Below, one piece after another: positions 31,511-43,189 of a DNA stretch of 64,000 nt (positions within the stretch are counted from its first letter, which is position 1; every line of letters begins with the position of its first letter). The stretch lies in assembly GCA_963576565.1 (NCBI GenBank), contig OY755042.1, forward strand, positions 7,526,372 to 7,590,371, given 5' to 3'. The notes under the pieces are model-generated. The model made no database searches and was not told the origin of the DNA. It saw only the letters and a list, made by a program, of their open reading frames with translations. Made by a program: the position numbers and the translations under genes. The DNA is from Aspidapion aeneum. Taxonomy: Eukaryota > Arthropoda > Insecta > Coleoptera > Brentidae.

Positions 31511-32768
31511 TATCTTGTAGTCAGTTTAATTTACTGTGGTCAGGCAAGTCTCGCTGAGGATGTAAATGCCTTTTTCCGAAACACCTGTGTCCGTGGTTGA
31601 CTTTACCCCTTTCCCAAGTAACATTTCTTTATTTATAGCAGAAGCTAAAAGGTTGCCAGCGCCTTTCCTTAAAACCATTAGTTTCAATGTTTGGTCGCTA
31701 GCACGTTCCCATTACCCTTATATACCCCTTAGACCTCCTAAATGGGACTCCCCAATTGGTGGTGGCAACCTATGTATTAAACTCATTATAAAACCATAAG
31801 AAATAAACGCTAGCTTCGCCTTCTAGCGGTTCCACCAGTATAGAACCTTTTAGAGCCTAAAGCTATTATGCCAGGTTCTAAAAGCAACTCAGAAACGTCC
31901 TCTATCCTGTTATAAAACTAGATTTGGGAATTTGGTATCCTGGCAATTCTGTTGAATACCATAATACCTTTAGAGTAAAGAATTTTTCCTATAAAAGCTT
32001 TAGCGATATTTTAGATTCACAATGGCTATATAAAATAATTTAGGTCATAAAATTGCCAAAAATGTCAGAGCCCCAAAATTATTGTATCACATAAAAATAT
32101 ACCTATATATGAGGAGTTTGTCGTTTTGTGGATCATCAAATTGCCTGCCAGACTTATTTTTCTGATAAAATCGTATCTGAAAAGCTCTCAAAACAAGCGC
32201 ACCAGCTCACAAATGCTTTTTAATAGTTTCTTGATAACTGAATAACAAATATTTAAAATAAAAAAACATAATTTACACTATTCACCATTAAAAAAGTCTG
32301 TTTGGTTTACATAAATCAAAATTAAAGTAAAATTATTGTTAAAAAACACTGCTAAAACGACTAGATAAATATTTTCTGTTTACAATATTTTTAAAATAAT
32401 TCTATATACGCCATTATCGTTTTATAGTGGTCACTTGGTTTTATTTGTTACTCTATCGCAACAAGGATTTTTGAGTGCGCTTATGAAACCAATAAAAAAG
32501 AGAAGGTAAACATAGTGAACATAACCTCACTTAAATTTTTTGTATTTGTTTTTTAAAGTGTTGTGTTAAATTTAAATGTTTTTTATCGTGCAATTTGCAC
32601 ACAATCAGGAGGGCCAGTGCAATGATATCCGTTGTGCCTGCAGGTTGGAGGGAAACCTCTTATATTGGCCGTTTAAATAGGCCTTATCTAGGCTTGGGTG
32701 CCCTACCCAGGAGGATAATAAATAATCAATCTTGCAATAGGTAGGTACCAATCTGTACTAGTACTAGT
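31511..32768. other. Intron sequence, nothing firmly recognised
   Basis: A 77-codon open frame at 31566-31799 (starts MPFSETPVSVVDFTPFPS, contains YPYIPLRPPKWDSP) has no family I know and may be chance. Otherwise AT-rich intron. Confidence 0.35.
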
Positions 32769-33211
32769 AAAAACTAAAATACGAAAGTATTTATTTACTT
32801 CTGTTAGAACCCTTAAGGAAACAAAGTTTTATATGACCGCCTATTTAAATAATATTTAATATGCAGCTATGGGTAACCATAAATACAAAAGAATTAAGTT
32901 TACCTTTAAGCCTTCCTTTTAAAACCTGTTTAAAATGCCTAAAAGTAATGGCAAAAACCAAAAGTCTAAAGTTTATATTTACCACTCTTAAAAACCTTAA
33001 GGAAACTAGGTTCTATATGGCCGCCTATATAATCATATTTACTATTAAACTACTGGTAACTACAAAAACAAAAGGATATAAGGTAACCTTTTAGTTCTAT
33101 TATAAAACACTTTTGTTATGACCTAAAGTAATGAAAAAAACTAAAAGACCAAAGTTTATATTTATTTCTTTTTAAAAACTTTAGGTAAAAGGGTTTTATA
33201 AGACCATCTTT
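32769..33211. repeat. Degenerate tandem repeat, ~184-bp unit, ~2.5 copies
   Basis: The block AAAACYAAAAG..YAAAGT followed by CTTAAGGAAAC, GTTYTATATGRCCGCCTAT recurs near 32772, 32955 and 33137. The open frame at 32861-33094 is a by-product. Confidence 0.75.
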
Positions 33212-33477
33212 ATAAATCAGAAATCAATAAAACCAAAAGTATCTAAAAAGGACAGAAGAACACTTTTTGGTTGTATAACACCTCTTTAGGTAATTGGCAA
33301 TATAAATTACCTTTTTGTAGCCAAATTGATCCTAAAAGCCATAACAGCACCCTCTAAATAACCTTGGAACCAAATTAATAAAACCTTGAGTGGTAATAAT
33401 GTTACTTGGGTTGAAGTTGCCTTTTATACTTTGTTAAATCATACTTAACTTAAGTTATAAAAAATATGGTAAAATAC

Positions 33478-33743
33478 CTTTTCCTCCTTCAAGTAACGCG
33501 TCCAATTTCACAATCATCTCATTCTCGAATTCTACGAAACTGGCCTTAATATGTGATGAATCTCGTTTAGTATCTCCAAAACTTTCAACTTCTAACCTAG
33601 ACGAGTAGAATTCGCATTGCATCATGTCAAAGAAGATAGGAATCGTCTTTTCTCGCAATTCTAACTCAGGTATTAATGTCATTTCCAAAATTAATCCGAT
33701 CAGCGAAGGAACGAAATGGATTTTGTGTTGGCCTAAATTGAAC
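33478..33743 (-). CDS. mbc: DOCK1/myoblast city exon leading into DHR-2
   Basis: A 266-bp exon follows a TTTACAG acceptor, completes a split Trp codon and ends one base into a Gly codon at AAAG|GTATTT. The peptide contains [49 protein letters not shown] and [22 protein letters not shown]1 has [40 protein letters not shown] and FENEIITKLDHEVEGGRG. Compared with DOCK1 there are roughly 16-18 extra residues between CEFYSSR and the FENE block ([18 protein letters not shown]). This is either an arthropod insertion or a lineage-specific loop. Confidence 0.97.
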
Positions 33744-33783
33744 CTGTAAATGATTAGGTTTTTAACTTAATTATAAATAAACG

Positions 33784-34150
33784 GATCCATGATGGATCTG
33801 ATACCCATTAGCACACTGAACTCCACGCTATATCAGCCTTAAAAACAGTTTTTTCTAAATATCTCACAAGCGAAAGCCTCTACGAAGTTTTTGGTTATAA
33901 TACAAATTAATAAGAAAAATGCGTTCTACTATATTCCAGAAACCGCATATTGATGCGATGCTAAGTTAAAAAGGAAGCATATTTATTATTTTTAAACTGT
34001 CAAAAAACTGTCATTAGCATAAATAGATTTTGACCAAAATCTAATCAGCTCGTTACAGTATCGAACACCATTTTACCTGAAAATTTCATGAAAATCGGTT
34101 CTGCGGTGTAGGAGCTATCGTGTTACGGATATACATACATACATACTTAG
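33784..34150 (-). repeat. Dispersed repeat ending in CATA-rich microsatellite
   Basis: Contains GATGGATCTGATACCCATTA, ATATCAGCCTTAAAAACAGT, TCTAATCAGCTCGTTACAGT and GAGCTATCGTGTTACGGATA, then (CATA)n. The same words in opposite orientation lie at 52550-52870. Only 40 bp separate it from the mbc exon at 33478-33743. Confidence 0.8.
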
Positions 34151-34177
34151 GTACATACGTACTTGCGTACATACGCA

Positions 34178-36605
34178 CAGGGTGTCCCAAATTGGGCACT
34201 TTTAGGGGGTTTAAGGTACTTCTAGGGGAGACAGAGAAAAACTGACCACGCATTGCAAGGCTCAAATTTTAAGAGAAGACTTATAGTGAAAACCGCATTT
34301 TGAAATATCGTCTCGTCTTTGAGCTACGGGGGCTTTTTGAAAAGTCTGTATTTTGGAAGGGGGCTATAACTTCGTTATTAGTAGAAATTTTGATTTAGAG
34401 TAAATTGCAATTTTATAGACTTTGTCACGAGGAATTCACCCACCAAATTAAATTTTAACTGTCCCTTTTAGTTTTTGAGATATGACATAAAGTTGCATTT
34501 TTTTTATGGAATGGCCTATATTTTAATTAATTTTCGAATTCGTCATTGAATTCTTTTCAAAATGATGTATCATATGTCACAGTTTTATTGAGCGGTTTCG
34601 GAGATAATTAAAGTTTTTTATTTTTGTCTAGTATGCGTTGAATGACGTCATGCGCCATTGACATGAAAGCTTGCGGTCAAATCCTACTTCAATGCTCCTA
34701 TAGTTTTGTTGTCTGATACTATGCAAATCAAGTTGGCCTTGCGTCTTGTTTTCAATTGTTTAAACAATTTGACATTACGCTTTGATATGAAATTATTTTG
34801 CACAAAAGCGTTTTTAATTTTATTTCAAAATATGTATCAAAACGATGAAAAGTATGACATGTTAAAATGTTACTGAGAAAGTAATGATAATCGACAGGGC
34901 GCTAAAAACTTATATCTTCAAAGGTATCCCGAACGAAGACAACCGTATACGGATATATTTCCAAAGTTGAAAAGGAACCTTGTTCAGTATGGCTCTTTTT
35001 CAAAACAGCCCCGGCGGGCCAAAATATATGCCGTTAGGAGGGACCGTGAGTTAGAGGGGATAGGCATTATTGGTGAGTTAGAACAAAATAATTCGCGATC
35101 ATTGAGACAATTAGAAGCTGCCACAGGCATACCGAGAACTTCAATCCACCGAGCACTTAAACGGAATAATTATAAGCCTTATCACACAAGAAAGGTTCAT
35201 AAGCTTTATGACCGGGACTACCAGCCTAGAATGAACTTTTCTAATTGGTTTATTGACAAATGCGAGGAAGATTTAAACTTTCCCATTGATGTGAAGTTTA
35301 CAGGCAAGAGTCACAAGTAACGGTATATTTAATATATATAACAACTACACTTGGGCCCAACAAAATCAATACAAAACTGTTGAATTTGTCAACCAGGGTC
35401 GCTATGGCTTTAATGTTTGGGCTGGAGTTCATCGAGGATGTATAGTTGGCCCCTATATATATATATAATGAAAATTTAAATCAAGAGAGGTATTTAGAAA
35501 ACATTTTACAATATGTGGTTGAGCCATATATCGAAAACTTGCCGCTAGTAGAGAATATGCAGTGCCACTTCCAACAAGATGGCGCACCACCGCATACGGC
35601 TGGAATTATTACCAATTATTTGAATAATAACTTTCACAACCAGTGGATTGGATTAAGAGGCCCAATACCATGGCCAGTAAGGTCTCCAGACATCACCTTG
35701 TGTGATTTCTATTTATAGGGAAGAATCACAGACATGACGTTTAGACATCCTGCTAAAGATCGTCAAGATTTGGAAAATAATCTTCTTAATTCGTTCGAAT
35801 CCAATCAAAATTTTGAATTAATTAATGCGGCTAGATCTACTAAAAAGCGGTGCCGTCTGTGCTTGAGGCAAAACGGGCGCCATTTTGAACATATGTTGTA
35901 AAATAGTATGAATATGATATATAAATTAGTATTTATCAAGGTTAATTAGTATTAGCTTAAGTTACTATAGTTATGTAGTAGGTTGGTTGTTATTTTTTCT
36001 GTTGATCTATGACGCAATGATTATTGATAATTTTTAATAATATCGAATTTCTATTGAGTCTGTAATTTTTGTTTGTTTTCATACTAGGCTTTGAGGGCCG
36101 TCAGCTGAATTATAATTTTTCCACCAGGCTTACTATATTTTTGACTGTGTAAAATAATAAAAATACTGGAGTGCCTTGACCTGCCTCAGCAGGAAATCAA
36201 AGTGCACTAGAAATAAGTGAAAAAGCTGAATATCTCCTAAACCGCTCAATTAATTCGAAAATTAATTAAAATATAGGCCATTCCATAAGAAAAAATGCAA
36301 CTTTATGTCATATCTCAAAACTAAAAGTAAACAGTTAAAATTTAATTACGTAGGTGAATTTCTCGTGACAAAGTCTATAAAATTGCAATTCAATCTAAAT
36401 TTCCACTAATAACGAAGTTATAGATCCCCTTCCAAAATGCAGACTTTTCAAAAAGCCCCCGTAGCTTAAAGACAAGACGATATTTCAAAATGCCGTTTTC
36501 ACTATAAGTCTTCTCTTGAAATTTGAGCCGCGCAATGCGTGGTCAGTTTTTCTCTGTCTTCCCTAGAAGTACACCCCCTAAAAGTGCCCAATTTGGGACA
36601 CCCTG
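34178..36605 (+). mobile_element. DD41D Tc1/mariner-like transposon with ~390-bp inverted repeats
   Basis: Ends CAGGGTGTCCCAAATTGGGC and the complement at 36605; the arms pair to about 34570 and 36215. The right side is followed by TA; on the left the pair is CA, so TA is probably mutated. The plus-strand transposase remnant runs about 34875-35901: YLQRYPERRQPYTDIFPKL, SRSLRQLEAATGIPRTSIH (helix-turn-helix), a frame break after PIDVKFTGKSH, where the first catalytic Asp is replaced by Gly, then CHFQQDGAPPHTAG and RSPDITLCDFYL with 41 residues between the two Asp. TGA and TAG stops near 34873 and 35716 also interrupt it. It sits in an ACATACGT-rich microsatellite. Confidence 0.9.
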
Positions 36606-36904
36606 TACATACGTACATATTTACATACGTACATACGTCCTTTATTCAACAACTCTGTCGAGTAGCTCAAATAACCCAATTAGCAGTAAACACAACTATT
36701 AGCTCCATACAGGTAATATATTATCTGCATCCCTTATCTTTAAACTATGATAATGACAACTCGAATCGAAATAACTCTATTAGATCGATTCGATCGCCGC
36801 GGTATAAACGATGAATAAGACTTGAAGTTGTGCTCTGCCAATACCTAAAACTAACCTCTGGGCCCCTCCTTATTCGTAACAGTATACAATTACTAGCCTT
36901 ACAG

Positions 36905-37503
36905 TAGAAATTCTTAGGTGAGAGGACAGGACTAAAAGAAACTACTACAGATGTTGGCATGTTGGTTATATATACCCTGTAGAAGCAGTAGAAAAACATA
37001 TTTTTAGTTACCAATTTAACAGTTAATTTTATGTAGTATTTTTTACTCACCTCATCTAGTGTTTCCTATGTCCTTAATGAACTAAGACAGGCAACTAAAC
37101 CATAATTTAAAAACAAAACTATGTAAATAGTTAGGTTATAATGCCTTTTGCTAATGACGTAATTAACGTATTTTTATGAAGAAATAAATTTAACCTGTTG
37201 ACCGTTCGGTTATTAGTTCTCTTTCTTTAAATGCGAGAACTAAACATTTTATGACGTTTCTTGAACAAAGAGAACTAATAACCGAACGGTCGACTTCTCA
37301 AATTTGTTTAAGGTTATTATTGCTTACTAGAATATTATGTAAGGCAATGTACTACATTATCTGTTCTCTATTGTCTGGCTACCTGTCCTAGTTTCATATG
37401 GACATAGGAGAAAATCGATTAAGTAAGTAATAAATACTATTTGTTGATAAAAAATTAACTATAAAACTTATAACAAAAAATATGTTTTTCTATTGCTTCT
37501 ACA

Positions 37504-37550
<47 letters not shown>

Positions 37551-37615
37551 ATCGTTGCCAGCATCTGGTAAGAAGTTTCTTTTAGTCCTGTCCTCTTACC
37601 TAAGAAGTTCCACTA
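36905..37615. repeat. Foldback element with ~50-bp ends and internal hairpin
   Basis: AATTCTTAGGTGAGAGGACA, GGACTAAAAGAAACT and the complement AGTTTCTTTTAGTCCTGTCC, TCTTACCTAAGAAGTTCC form the ends. An inner hairpin GACCGTTCGGTTATTAGTTC pairs with GAACTAATAACCGAACGGTC (about 37200-37292). A (TA)n run occupies 37503-37548. Confidence 0.8.
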
Positions 37616-38034
37616 TAGGCCAGTCATGACATTAAGTTACGAACAAGGGGGGCCAACCTAATTTTTCAAAGCATTTAGCCTGCACCGCCATTTTTTTAAA
37701 TTAATATATACAGAAATTTTTCCGTGCTGCGATTTTTTTTGAAAAGTATTTTCTAGTCATATGTTTATTTTGCAAACATTTTCTTACATTTTTTATATTC
37801 TATGCGTCATTTTTTTCTGTATCTACAACCTTTTTTTTCTATAATGCAAGTTTTTTTTCCAAAAAGTGGTTAATATTTTCAAGCCTGGGCCTCAAAACTA
37901 TATTTTGATCATAGAATTACTTGCTATGGTTCATACGATATATTTAAAAGGCTTGAGTTGAGTAAAAAAGTTTGTTTTTTGGAAAAACAGTTTTTTTGTA
38001 CGCCTCTTAATTGATAAGTTATTATTTTAAGTGA
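37616..38034. other. Sequence between foldback and LINE, nothing recognised
   Basis: T-rich stretches and no coding sequence of note. Confidence 0.4.
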
Positions 38035-39175
38035 GAGATTGCAGAGGCTGGTAACCTTGAACATCACCGGAGCTTTAAGGTCTACTCCTAACATAGCCCT
38101 GAATACGATCCTGGGTCTCTCATCGCTGTCCACCTGGATAAAGAAGGAAGCGATGGCAGCATACCTTAGGATAAGGGACGCGGGCGTGTGGAGAAGGAAC
38201 GGTGGACAAAAAGAACATTCGGAGATCGCGACTGTGACGGAAAAGGAGATTCCTTTATCGACGTACAGTCTAGCGATGCCAGAGAAGCGATTAAGGGAGA
38301 AAAGGAGATACCGTGTAACCATACCGCCAAAGAATGCATGGAAGGAGGACGGAGTTGAATTCCTTAGCGACGCCATGGTCTGCTATACATAATGCAACAG
38401 TCTTCCAGGCAGAGGTTTACGCTATACTGGCGGTAACATGGGAGGAAGAAATTAGGAACGAAACAGGAAAACGCCTCTGCATCTGTTCAGACAGTCAAGC
38501 TGCGCTGAAAGCACTGTGCAAACCAACCATGTCCGCGGGTTTGGTGCAGGAGTGTGCGGATGCACTTCAGGAGTAAGAGAGGTGGAGCTCGTATGGGTCC
38601 CAGGCCACATGGGAGTCCCCGGAAACGAGAAAGCGGACAGACTCGCCAGGGGAGGATCCCGGCAGAAATGCGTCGGGCCAGAGCCTTTCCTGGGGCTCAC
38701 AAGAGGGCAAATGAAGTCGGCCCTAACAGAGTGGACCAAGAAACAGATACAAAGGGAATGGACCAACACAGGAAACGCCAGACAGGCCAAGAAGTATGTG
38801 ACAGGATACAGCAAACCCCGTAGGGACTGGCTGCTCCGTAGAACACGAAGAGAGGTAAGAGCCATAGTGGGAGTCCTAACCGGACACTGCGTCCTACAGG
38901 GACACCTGGCAAAGATGAGAGTGAAGGAGGACGCGACGTGCGAGCGATGTTGGGCCGAGGACGAGACCTCAGCGCATTTCCTCTCATCATGTGAAGCATA
39001 CAAGGAGGCAAGAAGAGATGTATTCGAAGAGGAAGCCTTTGAGACGGAGGACCTTTCTAAATCTGAGGTGGTCCGATATTCTGGCCTTTGTACAGAAGAC
39101 GGGTAGGTTCCTTAGCGAAGCAAGGACGCAGTAGGGGGGCTGCTCTACGACTATATTAGGGACTTTTTGCACGTC
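38035..39175 (+). mobile_element. RNase H-bearing LINE, 3' part
   Basis: Plus-strand frames read the RT end/linker (LRSTPNIALNTILGLSSLST, KKEAMAAYLRIRDAGVWRR), then FLSDAMVCYT. An internal deletion follows that removes the first catalytic part of RNase H (the DGS and following strand). RNase H resumes with FQAEVYAILAVTWEEE, ICSDSQAALKAL and VELVWVPGHMGVPGNEKADR. The C-terminal cysteine motif is CERCWAEDETSAHFLSSC. It ends near 39106 with TEDG. It shares a family with 8750-9135. An overlapping minus-strand open frame over the same stretch is a shadow. Confidence 0.88.
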
Positions 39176-39529
39176 CTCCTTTAGCTAACTTTATCCTTTA
39201 TAAATGCGACATTAAATGACAGTGTCACGTGATATTTAAGAAGCCCAATTTTGACCATTTGCAGACATAATTTTTTATCCTTTATCCTTTATTTATCTGT
39301 CAAAAGTCTGTTTTATGTTCTGTAGGCAAAATTAATTAAAAAGTTCCGAAAACAACTAGGGAAAAACTAAAAGAGCAATACTAGTGAAAACCACCAGGAA
39401 ATATAGGATTAGGTCTGTGTTTACTTGTGTACTTCTTATATTTTTTACGCACTTCACAAAATATTGATGACTTTTGGTTAGTTGGTGAACACTGTTGTCA
39501 AACAGCACATACCTACCACTCTTTGTTTG

Positions 39530-40000
39530 AAACTCGTAGACAATGATTGAGTGGAAACAACATTTCATTGTCTTTATTTATTTTAAAACACGACGTTGCG
39601 GATAGTAAGTATCTCTGACCGTTTTCAAGTTTAAACTAAACAATCCAGTCTAGCCTACTACTTATACTACTTGATGTGCAGTCAGGTGTGACGCCCGCCC
39701 CCTTTTTTTTAAATCTTAAGACGCTTGTTATCCCTAAGGAGTGGTTTCCATATGTTTGGTATGTTAGTACTTGGTTGACGGAAAACTTCTTTGTTCTGCA
39801 TGATAAACGCAGCTTCAATAAACTTTCTTTTTGGCCAATGCGACTCCTTATGCAAAACTTAAGCTTCTGACCGTTGAATCGTGTGATCATTTGACCATGC
39901 CATGATCCGCTAAACCGGATTTTTCAATATGCCCTAATTGGGTAGTTTTTAGATGTTATTTACTTTAACCTGAAGAGAGCGTTTCGTTTCACATTCATTT
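39530..40000 (-). mobile_element. Penelope-like element fragment (GIY-YIG end and 3' region)
   Basis: DNA matches 20640-21060 in order (GTGTGACGCCCGCCCCC, GGAGTGGTTTCCATATGT, CGCAGCTTCAATAA, GCGACTCCTTATGCAAAAC, TGATCATTTGACCATGC). It adds the outer word GAAACTCGTAGACAATGATTGAG at 39530. The protein frame is broken. It ends about 30 bp before the mbc exon at 40028. Confidence 0.78.
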
Positions 40001-40027
40001 ACATCATGGCATTTTAAATAAACTCAC

Positions 40028-40320
40028 CACATAGATTTGACCTCCAACCCCATGTCCCTGCGCATGTCTTTGTACTGGTTAAAGATCCTCATCCGCTTAT
40101 TGACCGAAAAATTTTGCAGCTGCAAAGCTTCTTGATTCATGAAGGCGATTGCACAGTGAAAAAAATTGCTCCACGCGTCGTTTTCAAACTTTTGAAAAAA
40201 TCGGTCTCGTATCGTGTGAGAGAACATCCGTAAAGACTTTAAAATAATACTGTTTTGTAGCATTAGCATATCGCACCAGTCTTTTGGATAGACGGAATTG
40301 CTGACTAGTTCTTTAAAGAC
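40028..40320 (-). CDS. mbc: DOCK1/myoblast city exon, armadillo-like region
   Basis: A 293-bp exon opens in phase 0 after TGTTTTAG and closes two bases into a Trp codon at ATGTG|GTGAGT. The peptide begins VFKELVSNSVYPKDW and contains FENDAWSNFFHCAIAFMNQE, LQLQNFSVNKR and YKDMRRDMGLEVKSMW. These match DOCK1 YFHLAVAFLTQESLQLENFSSAKR and YGDMRRQIGFEIRDMW. The Trp codon is completed by the first base of the next exon. A plus-strand LINE fragment begins only about 27 bp upstream of the 3' splice site, so the intron end next to this exon is partly transposon-flanked. A Penelope-like fragment ends about 30 bp beyond the donor. Confidence 0.97.
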
Positions 40321-40346
40321 CTAAAACAGCAATAATAAAATAACAA

Positions 40347-41665
40347 AACTGAACTCCTATTTCTACAACAAACTAGACCAAGGCGATAGAGTTGTTGCAC
40401 TATTGTTTGATCTAACCCGTGCTTTTGATACCATACACCCTAACTTTGTATATAAAAAACTCGAAAAACTAGGTATCCAAAACCCCCTTAATAACTGCAT
40501 TAAATCTTTTCTTACAGATAGAAAATTTAAAATCAAAATAGGAAGCATATATTCAGAATCTACAGAATCAAACATAGGCACGCCCCAAGGCAGTGTGCTT
40601 GCACCTTTAATATTTTTGCTGTTTATTAACGATCTTCCCGAATATATCACGTGGGGACTTGTGTTTATGTTCGCCATCCATCGTTGTATCCGCAAAAGAC
40701 ACAAATTTTCTTCATGAAAAAATCAACTTAACCCTAAATGAATTTTCGAACTGGTGCAAGCAAAACAATCTGATTATAAATGTCTCTAAAACTGTCTTTA
40801 TGGAATTTAAAACAAAGTCCCGTAAACCTACCGACCTCAATATAATCTTTAATGACATCCCTTTGCCAGTTAGCGATAGCTCAAAATTTTTGGGAACTAT
40901 TGTCGATACTCATTTCGAGTGGAGTTTACACATAAGTAGTGTATGCTCAAAACTTAATACATGCTACTTCATGATTAAGTCACTTAAAAACTCTCTCAGT
41001 ATAAAAAATCTCATTACTGTGTATTATGCTAATGCATACTCGGCTCTAGCCTATGGTGTGGCACTATGGGGTAGTGCTCAGGATGTGGAAAGAGTATTGG
41101 TAGGTCAAAAGAGACTTATAAAATTAATTTTCAATATACCTTACAACGGTACTTGTCACTCTGCATTTAAGGATAATAAAATTATGACAATAACAAGTAT
41201 TTACATATATAAACTACTCATTTTAATTTTTCAACACCAAAATATTTTTACATTAAATAGTTCTTATCACAACTATCCAACTAGAAGTCGTAACCACTTC
41301 AGCATCCATAAACACAACCATGAGTATATAAAAAAAAGTACTCATTATCTTGGATGCAAATTCTTTAACTTGTTGTCAAACAAAATCAAACAAACTACGT
41401 CGCTGCCAAGATTCAAAAAAGAAATCAAAAATCTTTTATTAAAAGAAACTTTTTATAGTTTAATTGAATTTGAAAACTACATGTTGGGCAGAAGGTAAAT
41501 TTTTGTTATCAATATTTATATACATATATATACATTTTTCGTTTTTATTTTTTTAAATATTTACACTATTATTATTTACACTTAATGTTATATTTTTTGT
41601 ATTTGACGTATCTTATCTACATTATTGTAGCTGAAAAGATTAATAAAGTTGTCTATTGTCTATAG
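40347..41665 (+). mobile_element. 5'-truncated CR1/Jockey-like LINE lacking its catalytic FADD
   Basis: It starts in RT motif A (LLFDLTRAFDTIHPN), then FLTDRKFKIKIG, GTPQGSVLAPLIFLLFINDLP. A short deletion follows at about 40672-40678, exactly where FADD should be: TTCGCC is followed by ATCCATCG. The next frame resumes SIVVSAKDTNFLHEK, NLIINVSKTVFMEF, FLGTIVDTHFEW, AYGVALWG and ends FYSLIEFENYMLG. The 3' tail is AATAAAGTTGTCTATTGTCTAT. The loss of the two catalytic Asp makes it inactive. Confidence 0.92.
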
Positions 41666-42246
41666 TACTTTTTAAAACTTCAGTAATAGTTCAGGCCCTA
41701 CAGGCTCAGATACTGCGTTTAATCAGTGAAGCAACAATTTTGGTATGGATATACATGAGGCTCCCCGAAACATTTTACGAAGGGGACATACTTCCTAGCA
41801 GGGGGTGGTCCCCCTCTCTTAAACGTGATTTTTGATAGTTTTTGCTGAAAATTCGAAAACTGTCAACTTTTTTAACAATATAGTATTTTTTATTCTTAAC
41901 ACATTGTTTTACTCAAAAAAGTATGTTAGTCAAAAATCCATTGTATACAGTTACTTATTTTATAATTTAGATATATCTTTCGAAAACAGCTGCCTTGAAA
42001 TAAAAATTAATATATTTCTAGGAATCCTCAAATCAATCAAAAATTGAACATTCATTTTTGTAACTGAGTAAGTAAAAAACAAGGTAAGTAAAACATTATT
42101 TCTGGTTAATATTAACTTGAAACTCAATTTTTCGAGTTGGCCTGATATAAAGTGGGAGTGGGAAGCAATCCCCCTTACCCCCCTTAAAAGTGCTCACTGA
42201 GTATTATTTTCCTAAATATTTAAAAGCCATTGTATACGCCTCTAAA
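41666..42246. other. Intron sequence, nothing recognised
   Basis: A 71-codon T-rich open frame at 41832-42047 shows no domain. GTGGGAGTGGGAAGCAATCCC and GTTGGGGGGGCAATCCTTCC (42960) may be two copies of one old repeat that copy B interrupts. Confidence 0.4.
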
Positions 42247-42878
42247 AAAAATACTCTGCCAATATATGGGCCCCTAAGCTCACACTAGGTACTATAGTTA
42301 TAGTGTACTTGCGAGCTAATAAAACTAAAAACTGAAATATAACTTATTTAACTCCAGACTAAATTACCTTTTGTTTGATACCACACAAGCCATGTTTTGA
42401 CTTAAACTCAAATTTTTGAGATCTACCCCCACTCTTTTTGAAGAAAAAAAAACTAAAATGTATTTTGTTTAACTCCATTATCAATTACCTTTCGTTTGAT
42501 ATCACACACGCCATATTTTCACATAAACTCTAATTTTTGAAATCTTCCCCCACCCTTTTATTTGGCTTGTGTTTGGTGGATTTTGTTCATTTTTAAATGG
42601 GACCATCTCGACCCAAGACCCAACCTCGGTACCAAATTTCATTAAAATCGGCCAAGCGGTTTTTGAGTTATGCGCGTTGGTCGTTACAGACAGACATACA
42701 GACAGACAGACATACAGACAGACGGACAGACAGACAGACGGCGCGACAAAAAAGTTTCAAAATCATCTGAAACGCAAAGATATATACAAATTTTTGAAAT
42801 CGGAGCAACTTTTTTTTTCTCGAAAAAATTAGGATCACCATAGCTCACACTACTATAGTATAGTATATGTGTGAGCTA
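42247..42878 (+). repeat. Dispersed repeat, copy B (hairpin-ended, CAGA-rich)
   Basis: Same order as copy A at 14271-15004 but only two of the ~105-bp subrepeats. It keeps the CAGACAGA run (about 42688-42738) and the terminal hairpin AGCTCACAC...GTGTGAGCT. The flanks AAGTGCTC(A/T) and the poor-G region on both sides look like one older sequence split by the insertion. Confidence 0.88.
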
Positions 42879-43189
42879 ATAAATGTGTTTTTAGGAATCT
42901 TTAAATCAACTAAAAATTAGACAATCATTTTTGTAACTCAGTAAATAATAAAGGTGAGTGGGACTGGGGGTTGGGGGGGCAATCCTTCCCCTCAAAAGTG
43001 CTCTCTAAGAGTATTTTCCTAATTATTTGCAAACTTTTAACTTGGCGGAAAACAACTAAGTAATAGAAGGCTTATAAAAATGTAAAGTGTGGAAAAAAAT
43101 ATTTTTTTACATTTTCTTGCACTTAATAGTTCTACGTTTCCTTTTTTAATAATCTTATTTTTAAAGCATATAATCTTACACAGTGTGCC

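Noticed and set aside
31566..31799. 77-codon frame as an additional gene
   Set aside because: No family recognised, no splice or promoter context, and length is compatible with chance; left as unassigned intron.
38452..39011. 183- and 104-codon minus-strand frames over the RNase H LINE
   Set aside because: Both are antisense to VWVPGHMGVPGNEKADR and the cysteine motif, which are the real coding signal.
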